Part shown: positions 20,215-31,204 of the stretch, in pieces
Numbering within the stretch: the stretch's first letter is position 1
Layout: every line of letters begins with the position of its first letter
Assembly (NCBI RefSeq): GCF_032854445.1
Contig: NC_088302.1
Span: forward strand, 53,724,046 to 53,788,045
DNA from: Liolophura sinensis
Taxonomy: Eukaryota; Mollusca; Polyplacophora; Chitonida; Chitonidae
Length of the DNA: 64,000 nucleotides
Direction: 5' to 3'
Notes under the pieces: model-generated
The model's database searches: none
What the model saw: only the letters and a program-made list of their open reading frames with translations
What the model was told of the DNA's origin: nothing
Program-made: the position numbers and the translations under genes

Positions 20215-20912
20215 AATTGCTGATGGCGCCTCCAAACATTGGATCTGCACAATTTCCTGATGGCGCTTCCAAACATTGAATCTGCACAATTTCCTGATGG
20301 CACTTCCAAACACCTATAATCTGCACAGTCTCCTGATGGCGCTTCCAATCACCTAGAATCTGTATAATTTCCTGATGGCGCCTCCAAAGACCTATAATGT
20401 GCAGAATTTCTTGATGACGCCTCCAAACACCTAAAATCTGCACAATTTCCTGATGGCGCCTCCAAAAACCCGATCTGCTCAATTTTCTGATGGCACCGCG
20501 ACACACCTTTAATCTGCACAATTTCCTGATGACGCCTCCAAAAACCCGATGTGCTCAATTTTCTGATGGCACTGCCACACACCTATAATCTGCACAGTTT
20601 CCTGATGGTGCTTCCATGCACCAATAATCTGCACAAATTCCTGATGGCGCCTCCAAACACTTATAATCTGCACAGCTTCCTGATGGCACCTCCAAACGCC
20701 TATAATCTGCAGAATTTCCCGATGGCGCCTCCAAACGCCTATAATCTGTACAGTTTTCTGGTGGCGCCTCTAAACACCGGATCTGCACAATTTCCTGATG
20801 GCGCCTCCAAACACCTATAATCTGCACAATTTCATGATGACGCCTCCAAACACCTATAATCTGCACACCTTCCTGATGGCGCCTCTACACACCAGATCTG
20901 CACAATTTCCTG
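20215..20912. repeat. Minisatellite, ~39-bp unit, about 18 copies
   Basis: The unit reads roughly CTGATGGCGCCTCCAAACAC then CTATAATCTGCACAATTTC. Lengths are 36-39 bp, and the three-base steps keep several frames open on both strands, producing artificial repeat peptides. Copies differ by scattered substitutions. Confidence 0.95.
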
Positions 20913-21474
20913 ATCAGAACATTGTTGCATGGATATGTTATAGCTAATTACATTTACAAATATATGGTAGAAACATCAGCAATAACATCATGTTTAGGTT
21001 ATAAAAGTGTCCATCTCTGAGCGTCAGTTGTATTCTACAAAACACATCCTGTTCTTTAGGGTTGTTTTTCTTAAGTGATTTGATTGATTGGAACTCCGTG
21101 CTCAACAATTTTTCACTTGCAGCACTCGTCAGGTTTATGGGTGAAGGAAACTTGTTTTCTTCGAAATGTAGGTAGTAGGCGTACAATTTTCATAACAATC
21201 CACAAGAAGATATTTTATTGCCAAATGCCTAAACAGAAAAAATATGTGTGTATAGGGTACGATAATTAACCAGTCAACGTGCCAATCTTTTCATTGTTCC
21301 CCAAATTAAAAGATCTTCACTTTTTATCGATGATTTATATTTGCTAATTGACGTATTTGATTTCAGAGAACGAGATGACCCCGGCAGTTCGTGCTGTTTT
21401 AATCTGCTATATCATCTAGACATGCGGATTTTTTACTCTTCGGAAGCTGTATAAGGTTCTAATTCATCGCCTTT

Positions 21475-22007
21475 GTATATGAATGTCACATGTAATTGTG
21501 TATCAAGGCAGGTATGTGTATATGTGTGTATATGAATGTCGCGTGTAATTGTGTATCAAGGCAGGTATGTGTATATGTGTGTATATGAATGTCACATGTA
21601 ATTGTGTATCAAGGCAGGTATGTGTATATTTGTGTATATGAATGTCGCGTGTAATTGTGTATCAAGGCAGGTATGTATATATATGTGCATATGAATGTCG
21701 CATGTAATTGTGTATCAAGGCAGGTATGTGTATATGTGTGTATATGAATGTCGCATGTAATTGTGTATTAAGGCAGGTATGTGTAAATGTGTGTAAATGA
21801 ATGTCGCATGTTATTGTGTCAAGGCAGGTATGTGTATATGTATGTATATGAATGTCGCATGTAATTGTGTATTAAGGCAGGTATGTGTATATGAATGTCG
21901 CATGTAATTGTGTATCAAGGCAGGTATGTGTATATGTGTGTATATGAATGTCGCGTGTAATTGTGTATCAAGGCAGGTATGTGTATATGTGTGTATATGA
22001 ATGTCGA
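21475..22007. repeat. Minisatellite, 53-bp unit, about 10 copies
   Basis: The unit contains GAATGTCGCATGTAATTGTG and TATCAAGGCAGGTATGTG. The spacing of CAAGGCAGG is 53 bp in the first copies (21504, 21557, 21610). One copy near 21880 is shortened. Confidence 0.95.
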
Positions 22008-23143
22008 GTATTCAAAATATGGGCACTGTACTAGTAAAAATAAAACTGAATCTAAAATCAATCGAAGACCGGATCCAGATGCCGTTCCCATGAAAGTGTA
22101 AGCCCATGTATAAACTGTATAATAAATTATGTTTTAAAGGACCGCACCTGTAAACTCATTATTGTACTTTTGTACTTGTGTGTTTTTCTTCCGAGAGATT
22201 AGGGTAATGTACAGACCTATATTTCCCAGTCATGTAAAATTATTCTTACATAACAGGGGACGGGTTGTGACTGAGCTGTTAAGTGGTTGCTTGTCTCTCA
22301 TTTGTTTAGTCGCGTTCACACGGTGTGACTCTTCTACGATGGGCATGTGAACAGGCTTGTCCTATTTTCATTTAACTTGTCGAATTTAACGAGTCGATAC
22401 GACAAATTGCATCGTATGAAATGGGATTTTGGACGCGTGAAGTTTTCCAGTCTCGGACAGGCATTTTAATAATATAGACCCTACAGTTTGTTGTCGAAAG
22501 AAAAGTATTTAAGACTTAAATATCTTTTAAGATTGTTTGTTTCCATTTAAGTAGGCCTACATCACCCCATTATTTGTGTTCCCACTACAAATACTGTTGT
22601 TGCAACTGAATGAATGAATGAATGATTATGGCTGCGCCTTTAGAATCGTGTCGTAACGGCAACATGTTTAATTCAAAGGAAAGAAATGGTTTTCGATGCG
22701 ATAATGGCAAAGTAAAAAATCAAATAAATTAGACGGACATTTTTAAAACTATATAGCTAAAACGCAAATATCAGAGAATAAAACTCGAAAACCACATCCG
22801 TCTTATTAAAGTAGATCCCCAGCGCTGGGATAGTCAAACTGTAGATAGATAGTTTCACGTCCCCTTTATCGATTCCGATCAATTAAAACGTCGAAAACGG
22901 AAGAATAAGGATAGAATTTGGTGATGAGACTTCTATGTGTACAGCACAGGCTGTAGGGCCCAGTTTCACAAAGCGGTGTACGACATTTTTTAATCGTATA
23001 TTTGCATCGTACGGTATTTTGTACGTCACTTTTACAGTACCATTGTCCTACATGTACGACATCTTTGTTTTATTTCGAGATTGTTCTATGCCCACGTGTA
23101 GCTTGTGACTGCAGTAACATAACGCAGGATACTACAAAGTTAC

Positions 23144-23144
<1 letters not shown>
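22008..23144. other. Non-coding stretch
   Basis: No gene recognised. Around 22957-23040 there is a GGGCCCAGTTTCACAAAGC phrase related to the foldback element at 39531-39655. A short TGAA repeat lies at 22609-22624. Confidence 0.35.

Positions 23145-23190
<46 letters not shown>
23145..23190. repeat. (AT)n microsatellite
   Basis: About 46 bases of alternating A/T. Confidence 0.95.
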
Positions 23191-23193
<3 letters not shown>

Positions 23194-23576
23194 TTTCACT
23201 CCCGGAATTCAGACATTACTTGCTTGTTTGAAAAATCAGGCTGTGGTACTAACTGTAGGGCGCCGCTTGTCTTAGCTCTACGGCCACGAGACAAAAGGGC
23301 GGAACTCCATTTCAGTCCACACCTCGCCTACAGGCTCTAAAAAAAAGGTCGAACCAATTCAATGGCGACCAACAAAATAAGGACCCATGCAAACACATAT
23401 GCACTGTAGACTGCTAAGCACTTAAAACTTCAATGGATTTTTGTTAAGAATACAATGTTACCCCGTAAAACGATTTCAGGGCATCTCCAGCCGTCCGGAG
23501 GCCTAGGCGGCCCCTGGACCCTCGCTTTTTGGGCTGGGATAGTCGACCGATGGCCGTACCACTTTCAAATTGCTTC

Positions 23577-24135
23577 TGATGCGCCTGTTTTTGAAAACAT
23601 AGAAGATTAGCTCCACTGCTTCTTTCACCACTGATGGAGACTTTACTGCCACGCCCAATCCGCTCAGCGGCCTGCATGGAGCGTGTTGCAGCTGGTACAG
23701 CTTGACTTGGCTGTAAAATTTTATATTCTGTGGACTTGGAAACCGTGCCATATTCTCCATGTACACTGCTATCATTCCATGAATGCCCAGTTCGTGTTAG
23801 ACAAACCAGACGGAAGCGGGCTTGTGTCGTGTACGGTGGCCGGTATGTGAGTGAAAATCGGCCATCCTATCGCCCAGTCACTAAGCTGTACACATTTTCA
23901 CGAATCTACTGCAACTCTGTTATCTTTCAAAATATTTGTTGTAAAACTGTTTTACTTATATGATTTTCAGGTGCTAATTAAGAGGTATACATGTATAGGG
24001 GTAATTATATATTGAGCCATTTCATGATTTCTGGAAAAGCACACACTGTGCAGTGCATGGACTAGCCACTCCTTTGCAGGGCTTTTCAATATTTAATGCC
24101 TGTTGCTCTTTAACCTTTCTCCTAAATGACGTCGT
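23577..24135. repeat. Unclassified ~550-bp dispersed repeat, copy A
   Basis: Co-linear with 52745-53310 over its full length. Shared blocks include AATCTGTGGACT-like, GATGCCCA(G/A)TTCGTGT, ACGGTGGCC, TATCTTTCAAA, TTTGCAGGGCTTTTCAATA and ATGACGTC. I estimate roughly 70 percent identity by eye. No TIR, LTR or coding frame is shared by both copies. Confidence 0.7.
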
Positions 24136-24417
24136 CTTATAGCACAAGAAGTGCACTTAATTACATAGGCCAATGCCCTCTTTTCACATGTAAGAATGTA
24201 CATAAGTTTGTGACAATCAAAGATGACAGTGATATACGCTAATAATACATCATCATATCATGCACTGTATAACATCTGGCAGGCAATACATCGTCAAATC
24301 TTTGATATATTACCGAAAGCCCATTATTAATCATAAACGGTCCATATAAATGGCAGTCGCGTAGGTGTAAAATGATGACAAAACACGTGAAAATGTTGTT
24401 GATGATGTACGCTAAAC

Positions 24418-24795
24418 GTAGTGGTTTGGTAGTTCAGTATGACTTTAATTTGGTAGTTCAGTATGATTTTAATTTGATAGTTCAGTTTGATTTTGGTTTG
24501 GTGGTTCAGTTTGATTTTGGTTTGGTAGTTCAGTTTGATTTTATTTTGGTAGTTCAGTTTGATTTTATTTTGGTAGTTCTTTCTGATTTTGTTTTGGTCG
24601 TTCAATCGGATTTATTTCGATATTTCCTTCTGATTTTGGTAATTCATTCTGATTTTGGTTTGATAGTTCAGTATGATTTTAGTTTGGTAGTTCAGTGTGA
24701 TTTTAGTTTGGTAGTTCAGTGTGATTTTAGTTTGATAGTTCAGTCTGATTTTATTTTGGTAGATAAGTCTGATTTTAGTATAATTGGTACGGTAG
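24418..24795. repeat. Minisatellite, 24-bp unit, about 15 copies
   Basis: Unit of the form TTTGGTAGTTCAGTTTGATT plus four bases. As 24 is a multiple of three, both strands stay open (plus peptide LVVQFDFG-like, minus peptide NYQTKIKL-like), which is a by-product of the repeat. Confidence 0.95.
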
Positions 24796-25990
24796 CTCAG
24801 TCTCATTTTAGTTTCCTCGGAACCAGGATATTGCCAAGGGTTCAAAACAGATTTGTCTAAATCTTCTGGCCCCAGGATCACGAAGCTGTCTTAAACAGAA
24901 GTCAAATTAATTACTGTGCTAACGTTGTGGCTCACCTCCGGAAGTTTTATTTTTATGCTTTGAGTTCTCTCCGTCCTTCACGACAAAATATAGTTTTGTG
25001 ACTGACCCAAATTAATACTTATATGATTTTGTTGCTCACAAAAGTTTTGTCATCACAACACCTGCAATGATCCAGACCCTGTTTATAAACACTTCTACTG
25101 ATCATAATTATGAAACACGAAATACGGCGATTAAATTATATCGCCCTTTCTTTTCCTCAGATCTTTCGTAACCACATTCCACTCATCTTTATTTAAAATG
25201 AGGCTGAAAAAGTATATTCAGACAACATATCGATTTTTATCTTCAGATTGTAGTAGTGCAATTGTTCAACGAAACATGTGGCAGAATCGATCGGACGCTA
25301 TTTATACCTAATATATATGGCAGGCCACACAGCTTCAATGCCTGGGACATAAGCCCCAACTTTACATAAATGGATATAGATAGTGCACAGAAAAACTTTT
25401 CCTTGTCAAAATGACAGAACAAGTGACCCAAATTCATCATATTGACCAGTTCATCAACATCAATCACAGCTACCGCAATATGTTAGTCAATTAATCAATT
25501 TGATACATTCACATTTCTAAAAATGTATAACTAAAATGCATTAATCAGTTCTTGCCGTCACCTTTATCTTTTACAAAATATGTGATTTGTTCTTTCCAGT
25601 CTTCATCAATTAAAACAAGGTCTATTTTAACACTGACATTGTCCATGTCCATGCGGGCTACTGAGGACACCCTGTCAAAACATCTGAAACATCTATGTGA
25701 TAACATTGTCACGTTACACAGACCGAGAGACATCACTGGGATAAACTGTATCACCGTCCATTGTAATTACATATGCACACATTCATTTCAATCCCATGCA
25801 GTTAAATAATCAACAAAGATGACTTGAAGATGTTTCCAAAAGTAATATTTAATAACCCATCTCACCTTTTGTGTAGCTCCAAGGAGATTGGACTGCATGC
25901 GTAAGCTTAATTCACAAGATGTATAGTATGAGGAGTTCTAACATTGACCAACAAGACAGTTATTTGTTTTTGTTGTCCTAAGAACACGGG
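24796..25990. other. Non-coding stretch
   Basis: No supported gene. Minus-strand frames at 25243-25467 and 25545-25754 are open by chance as far as I can tell, though they lie just downstream of the SAMD3-like exon. Confidence 0.35.
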
Positions 25991-26017
25991 CAGGAATGCT
26001 TGTGTTATCTTGCAAAT

Positions 26018-26247
26018 TTATCTGCATACGAAAGTTAGAGTTCGGTTGAGTTCTTTTGGATACGCGGTGTTAAAAACATAATAGGTGGCAATCACTTCGC
26101 AAATAGTGTCTATCACGCACAGAGATTCTGATAGACGCTCACCCTCAACCCAGACAGCAAGGTTGGAATCAATCTCAGGATCTAACATGTCATGTCCTAT
26201 AGGCTTCCTGTGTAGGTGAACAGTGGGTGGAGTAGTGTACGCTGCAT
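26018..26247 (-). pseudogene. C-terminal exon of a SAMD3-like uncharacterised protein
   Basis: A splice acceptor (ACTTTCTTTCCAG on the minus strand) precedes 26247. The exon encodes PTVHLHRKPIGHDMLDPEID, then LAVWVEGERLSESLCVIDTI and TYYVFNTAYPKELNRTLTF, a C-terminal block I associate with the large SAMD3-like family found in multiple copies in fish and invertebrates. The frame meets TAA at 26018-26020, although the following codons (ICKITQAFLPVFLG) still look like family sequence, so the stop may be premature. The function of this domain is unknown. Splice phase with the next candidate exon upstream (26781-26899) does not fit without a change, so I treat this as a broken gene. Confidence 0.5.
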
Positions 26248-26780
26248 CTGGAAAGAAAGTGTTGAGTGTCAACAACGTTACAAACTGCTTAAAGTAAAAA
26301 ATATATTTGCACTGTAAAGAATGACTGAGAGCAAGTTGTCTCCAAAGTAGTCTATTTCTTTATTTTCTGTTTGTTGGTCATTCGAAACCGTATTTTGGTA
26401 CATATGAAGAGATCTCCAATTTATTGGACATAAACAAGTTTAGGCATAATTCTGGAATTACAAATGTACATAAACCAGAACATATCCAAAGACATTAATC
26501 CACAGACACTAACTACACAAAACAAAAGATATATGCGATAAATTGATGTCTTAAACAGCACCTTCATTTATGGTGTTCTCTACATTATCCATGAAGGGAT
26601 ACAAAATTTATTTTGATTGGTTAACTTTTACTACGTCACAGGTCACAGCTTCAGTGAGGCATGGCACTGGGTAACAAAAGCAGTTCAAGCTGGAAAGTTA
26701 TAGATTTTAGGACAGTCAAAATAGATTAGGTTTCCTTTCTAGAAGAATTAAATCCAGAAGATCCAATAAAATATTTCAAT

Positions 26781-26899
26781 ACTCAGTATTTATCGATATG
26801 AGGTGCTTGTGTAATATAATACAAACATCTTCTTTCTTTACAATAAGAACCTTCATTTTCTCTCCCATGAGCTCTGGTATGAGAAGAAAGCTGCAAATA
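26781..26899 (-). pseudogene. Upstream exon of the same SAMD3-like protein
   Basis: Minus-strand acceptor (AAAATTATTTGCAG) then FLLIPELMGEKMKVLIVKKE and DVCIILHKHLISINTEY before a stop. This resembles the segment lying just N-terminal to the PTVHLHRKP block in the family. Only a poor donor (GA|GTATTG) is present. Recognition is from memory of the family, so confidence is low. Confidence 0.35.
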
Positions 26900-27194
26900 A
26901 TTTTATTAGTAATTAACACCTCAAGTGTATATGTATTGCTGGTAAATTTATCCTTCAATTACATAATGACTGATTTATACCACTTAACAACAGTATGTTA
27001 CATACTGGGTGTCCGTGTTATTACAGAGTGCCAACAAATCACAGCAAACACACCCACGCAAACACACATATATATTCAAAGTTCCTGTAAATAAATTTGT
27101 ATAATCTGCAAATTTATACCCTCCATCTCTAATTGTTTTCATTTTTTGAAACAGAAAAACCTTCCAGGTAGATGTAAGCTGCAATTACAACATA

Positions 27195-27403
27195 CCCTAA
27201 TTCCTAAACCTTTTCGCATTTATAAAAGATCAAATTTCAGTGCAATTTATGCACATTTGTAATATGATCTTGGCAACTACATTGGCAAGTTTCAGGGTTT
27301 CGCAAAAAGTACAATTCAGTTTATCATTCAAAACAAAATAATGCCTTAAGAAAATGCTTGAATAAACACCTTGTAAACATGCGAAAAGGTTGAAGAATTA
27401 CAG
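27195..27403. mobile_element. MITE copy 1 (209 bp, TA target)
   Basis: Starts CCCTAATTCCTAAACCTTTT and ends in the near-complement CGAAAAGGTTGAAGAATTAC then AG, giving ~25-bp terminal inverted repeats. TA precedes the left end; the right flank reads TG (one change). Co-linear with 46057-46273. Confidence 0.75.
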
Positions 27404-27841
27404 TGGTCAAATTAACCTTTCAATGGTCTATAAACATTCAAGTTTAGTTTTTAAAATTTACATCAGGCATAAATCAAATGACATACACATTCATCATTTA
27501 TTTGAAGCAATTTCAAGAGAACTTCTGGAAAAGTAGGTTCTGAAATTCAAAATCTTCCCCTAAGTCACGTCCCCAAAGCAGTCATTTAAACTCGGAGAAA
27601 TTCATTTTGACGGACAAGTTATGACGGCCAACTATCAACACAATAAAACTGGAGTCATCAGGCTGTTTTTACAGGCATTAAATTTTGCAACAAAGCTGTT
27701 GTAGATATAAATCAAATGGGAATCTATCGTTTTCCACATGAAACTGCAAGTTTTTCTTTGTTTGTTTTTTTATTTTTTTTAGTTCTATAGCACACAACAC
27801 TTCTACAAGTGTGCCATTACATTGGAATTCATTGATTCTTC

Positions 27842-28091
27842 TCACATGTTAACTGCAGGGTCTGTTGTGTCCCCTTCAGCTGGAGAATGCTCAAATTCCA
27901 CTCTGGTCCCTTCAGGATTATTGCTGGTCGAGTCAGTTGTTGATAGTGTTTCAGATGGTGCTGTTGAGTCATTCACTATGAAACGCACTTTTGCCTTGTC
28001 TGGCAACCGGGTTAAAGTAATGGTGCACCAGTCCTCAAACTCCACATCCCATGCTTGCAGAGTATATGGCTTGGCCTCAAGACCAAATATT
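27842..28091 (-). pseudogene. PB1-like N-terminal exon of an uncharacterised protein
   Basis: A minus-strand acceptor-like TTGCCCACAG is followed by LEAKPYTLQAWDVEFEDWCT and LTRLPDKAKVRFIVNDSTAP, then a Ser/Thr/Glu-rich tail ending in a TGA. The first part resembles the small ubiquitin-like/PB1-like domain found at the start of SAMD3-like proteins. It lies 1.6 kb upstream of the C-terminal exon on the same strand. It could be the start of that gene or a short isoform ending here. No promoter or donor is clear. Confidence 0.35.
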
Positions 28092-28139
28092 CTGTGGGCA
28101 ATTTATTTTTTTCTTCAATTTCTGCGATGTCATTTTTCT

Positions 28140-28779
28140 CATCACTAAGGGTCATGTGGTACTTGTAATGTGTCATTTTAAAGTGAGTGGAAAATCGGGA
28201 AAATAGTATTTACAAAAGCATTTAGTACATTTACAAAGCGTATATTGTTGCATAAAACAGAATTCACTGATAAAACATATTGTATGCACGTGCAGAGCTA
28301 ATTCCGCATTTATTATTTAGGTGAATAAATACCTTGGCATGCAGTGTGTAGGACATTTGTAAACATATACACCTGTAAACTAGCTAGTTCTGGTCTACAT
28401 GAAATTAGAGGACGATTCCCATAATCGAACCACTCCTATAAATGCCCAGTTGGTGGTGCGAAAGCAGTGCATCTGGTAGACAAAGTATGCATGCAGGATA
28501 AAACTCCTCAGTGTACAATCGCTTCAATAACAAGTGAACATGCCCACCAATTACAAAACAACTTTCTATCATACCAAACTATAGTAATAATGATTAAATG
28601 AGGTAATAACGTTTCTTTAATCGATTAGCTTTGTCACTGCCTAAGTATGGATCACTTAATTGCTGGAAGGTAAGGTAACCTAACTGAACCCAATATTTTA
28701 ACGAAAACTCTAGAGAGTCACCTCCAAACCCTTCAAAAATATGAACTAACTCTGATGGCGCAACATACATCATAACGAT
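28140..28779. other. Non-coding spacer between two minus-strand coding blocks
   Basis: No gene or repeat recognised. Confidence 0.35.
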
Positions 28780-30066
28780 TTAAAACACAGAATTGGATTT
28801 TATACCATACACCTTAGCTCTGGATTGGTCACTTTGAACAGTCGATACAGCAGCGTAATACGATGCCGTACTGCCTTTCTGGAAATCACATTCAGTGAAT
28901 TTCCCTTGAATGTCTTCTCTTGATGTTGTGCAAAACCGGCAAATACGAGTGGCAACAAAACTCTCCATCATTCCACTAATTTCATGTGCAGCAAGGTTGT
29001 CTGTTACAAGAATAGACAAGAATACCAATTCAGTTCTGACAAGTGCAGCTAGTTGTATGACATATAATTTTGACTTGAACTTTGGTGGTAGGTTACCCAG
29101 AAGGAAGTAAACAGCTGTCACTATGTACTCTCTTATCTTATTTCCGAGTGGAAATCTGAAAATCATCCACATATAACTGCACGTGAAGTACTGGCAATTC
29201 ATCTGTGAATAAATCACTTGAATCAAAAGCATCCCCATGACAACGGTCCTTTACTTTTGAATCTTGTGACTTTCGATTTTGCAAGACAAATGACAGAACA
29301 TCAGCATGGCAGATTAATGTTTGAAGAATTTGAGGGACACACATCATAGTTTCTGATCTTGCTATTATGTCTTTTCCAAGTAAAAACTCAACTGGCTCTA
29401 AATATCCGAATTCTCTTTCATAGAATGTGTTTTGTGTTGGTTTTTTTTTGTAACTGAAAGACATTCACAGGTAAAAATTATTCTCTGTAGGGTTCCAAAA
29501 ATGTCACCCGACCCTAAGTGTGCTTCAATACTCCACCCATTTTTTTTCTAAAGCTCTGCTGAGATTAGCTTTTATTTCATCCTGAGCCACTGACATTATG
29601 CTGCGAGCAAGATGTCGCTGAAAATCAAAGTTTTCGGCGTGTTGACTGATATATAACCCTATATGAACTCTTGGTGAATGATTAGTGTCAAGTGATGCAC
29701 TCAGACCCCCCCCCCCCTCCCCCCACCTTTTAAAATCATCAGTTTGAAAATCTGAAAAACTGGTAATAATGGTACGCCAGTGTTTCTGTGGCTTGTAAAT
29801 ATGTTTTCGTGACAGGATACTAGATGTTTCACCAGTGTGTGAGACTGGTATTTCTGTCTGGTGATAGAAAAGGACTTTTGGCAGCTTTCAATGCCACCAA
29901 CTAATCTAAAATTCTGCCGAAATTCGTGGATACCTTTATAATGACGAATTAGGAGCATGAAATGTCTTCTTGTATAGGAACAGTGACCACAGCTGAACAT
30001 TTTTAACTGGCATATTCTACTCATGGTAGGTAATTGTGGGTGGTCTTGGATTGGTCGGAATGACAC
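28780..30066 (-). pseudogene. C2H2 zinc-finger plus transposase-like protein, frameshifted
   Basis: The N-terminal frame (29701-30066) has a C2H2 finger, FSCGHCSYTRRHFMLLIRHY followed by KGIH (C-x2-C-x12-H-x4-H). After a poly-C tract (29706-29723), 29138-29464 gives EPVEFLLGKDIIARS and LPVLHVQLYVDDFQIS. A frameshift near 29140-29170 then moves to 28780-29238 (PLGNKIREYIVTAVYFLLGN, NLPPKFKSKLYVIQLAALVR, DNLAAHEISGMMESFVATRI, CRFCTTSREDIQGKFTECDF), ending at KVYGIKSNSV. Proteins with this arrangement are multi-copy in fish and invertebrates and look transposon-derived. The C-terminal half normally expected is missing. At least two breaks make it non-functional, unless introns lie between the blocks. 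Confidence 0.5.
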
Positions 30067-31204
30067 ACCCCCTTGATCAAAATGACTAATGTGCTCATAC
30101 TACTGCTATAAGCCAACGGCGTTCAGTTTATCATCAAAATTAACGGGACGCTGCAGTTGTCAGAAACAGGACAGAAAAATCCCACGATTACCTACCAGTA
30201 TACTTCTACACAAATGTAACCATGAGCCCAGTCGAAAAGTAGTCGGGCTGTTGTTGTTGTTAATCAAAAATACAAAATATAATAGTTCGCTGAAATTTAA
30301 CGATCGGTTGAGATTATTAGATTGATTAAATTTAGATGAAACCGTTAGATCAGCGGACCATTCAAAATAAAATATGACTGCTTGGATAGCAGATTTAGTC
30401 TGATTAAGCTTTACCTTCATCACAGAATGCAGAATCAAGGCAACGTGTTACCGGAAACATGTGGGTGGAAATTCTGATTACCTCCCCTGAATATATGAAC
30501 AGTCAGACTGACTAAATTTGTTTCATCACACGCACTGACAAGACTGATCGTATAAAGATTTACGTTGATCAACCATTGAATTGATAAATAAATCCATACA
30601 ATCAAACTACTAAGCTGATAAATTAACCAGTTCTCAAAATCAACTAACTCACCTGTTTTGAAACTTCACGCTAACTACTATTCAACTGGTTACATAGGCC
30701 TACATGCAGTACTACCGGTGGACAAAGTGACAAACAAACAATAGGCAGAAAATATTTACTATGCTGGTCGGAAGAACTACCGTGTTTATACTTTTACATG
30801 CTGATACCAAGAGTGTAAGAATGTAGTCAGCCGTAGCGATACATATACGATCTGCTTTTATTAATTACCGGCACCAAAGTTTAATCCATTCATTGAATGC
30901 ATGAATGATTTGTGTTTATAACGACACATTAGAAGTATTTAAGCCCGATTGTGGCGAAATCCACTTAGACCATCATATAATGATAATTAAATATTTCACA
31001 CGGCAACCAAAGTAGGCCTAAAGGGTTTGTCCTGATTGGCTTACCTCAAAGCCAGACATTCGTATCCCTCTATCCGGACGAATAATGCAAGTTATCGCCC
31101 TTTACTAAGTAGTGCTAGCTAAGTTATGTTAGTCACATTTGGTAAATATGTTAGCCGAAATGATGAACGGCCGAATTCACCCTTAGTTAACTCGAAGTAT
31201 TATA
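30067..31204. other. Non-coding stretch upstream of the zinc-finger block
   Basis: AT-rich. It could hold the promoter of the minus-strand block, but no element is recognisable. Confidence 0.35.

Noticed and set aside
20213-20866. Minus- and plus-strand open frames of 77-103 codons with repeated peptides
   Set aside because: They are produced by the 39-bp minisatellite; no start context or conserved domain.
23002-23340. A 112-codon frame containing a long YI repeat
   Set aside because: It reads through the (AT)n microsatellite, as do the frames at 19237-19467 and 63269-63517.
24327-24881. Frames of 89-162 codons on both strands
   Set aside because: Artefact of the 24-bp tandem repeat, which is open in several frames.
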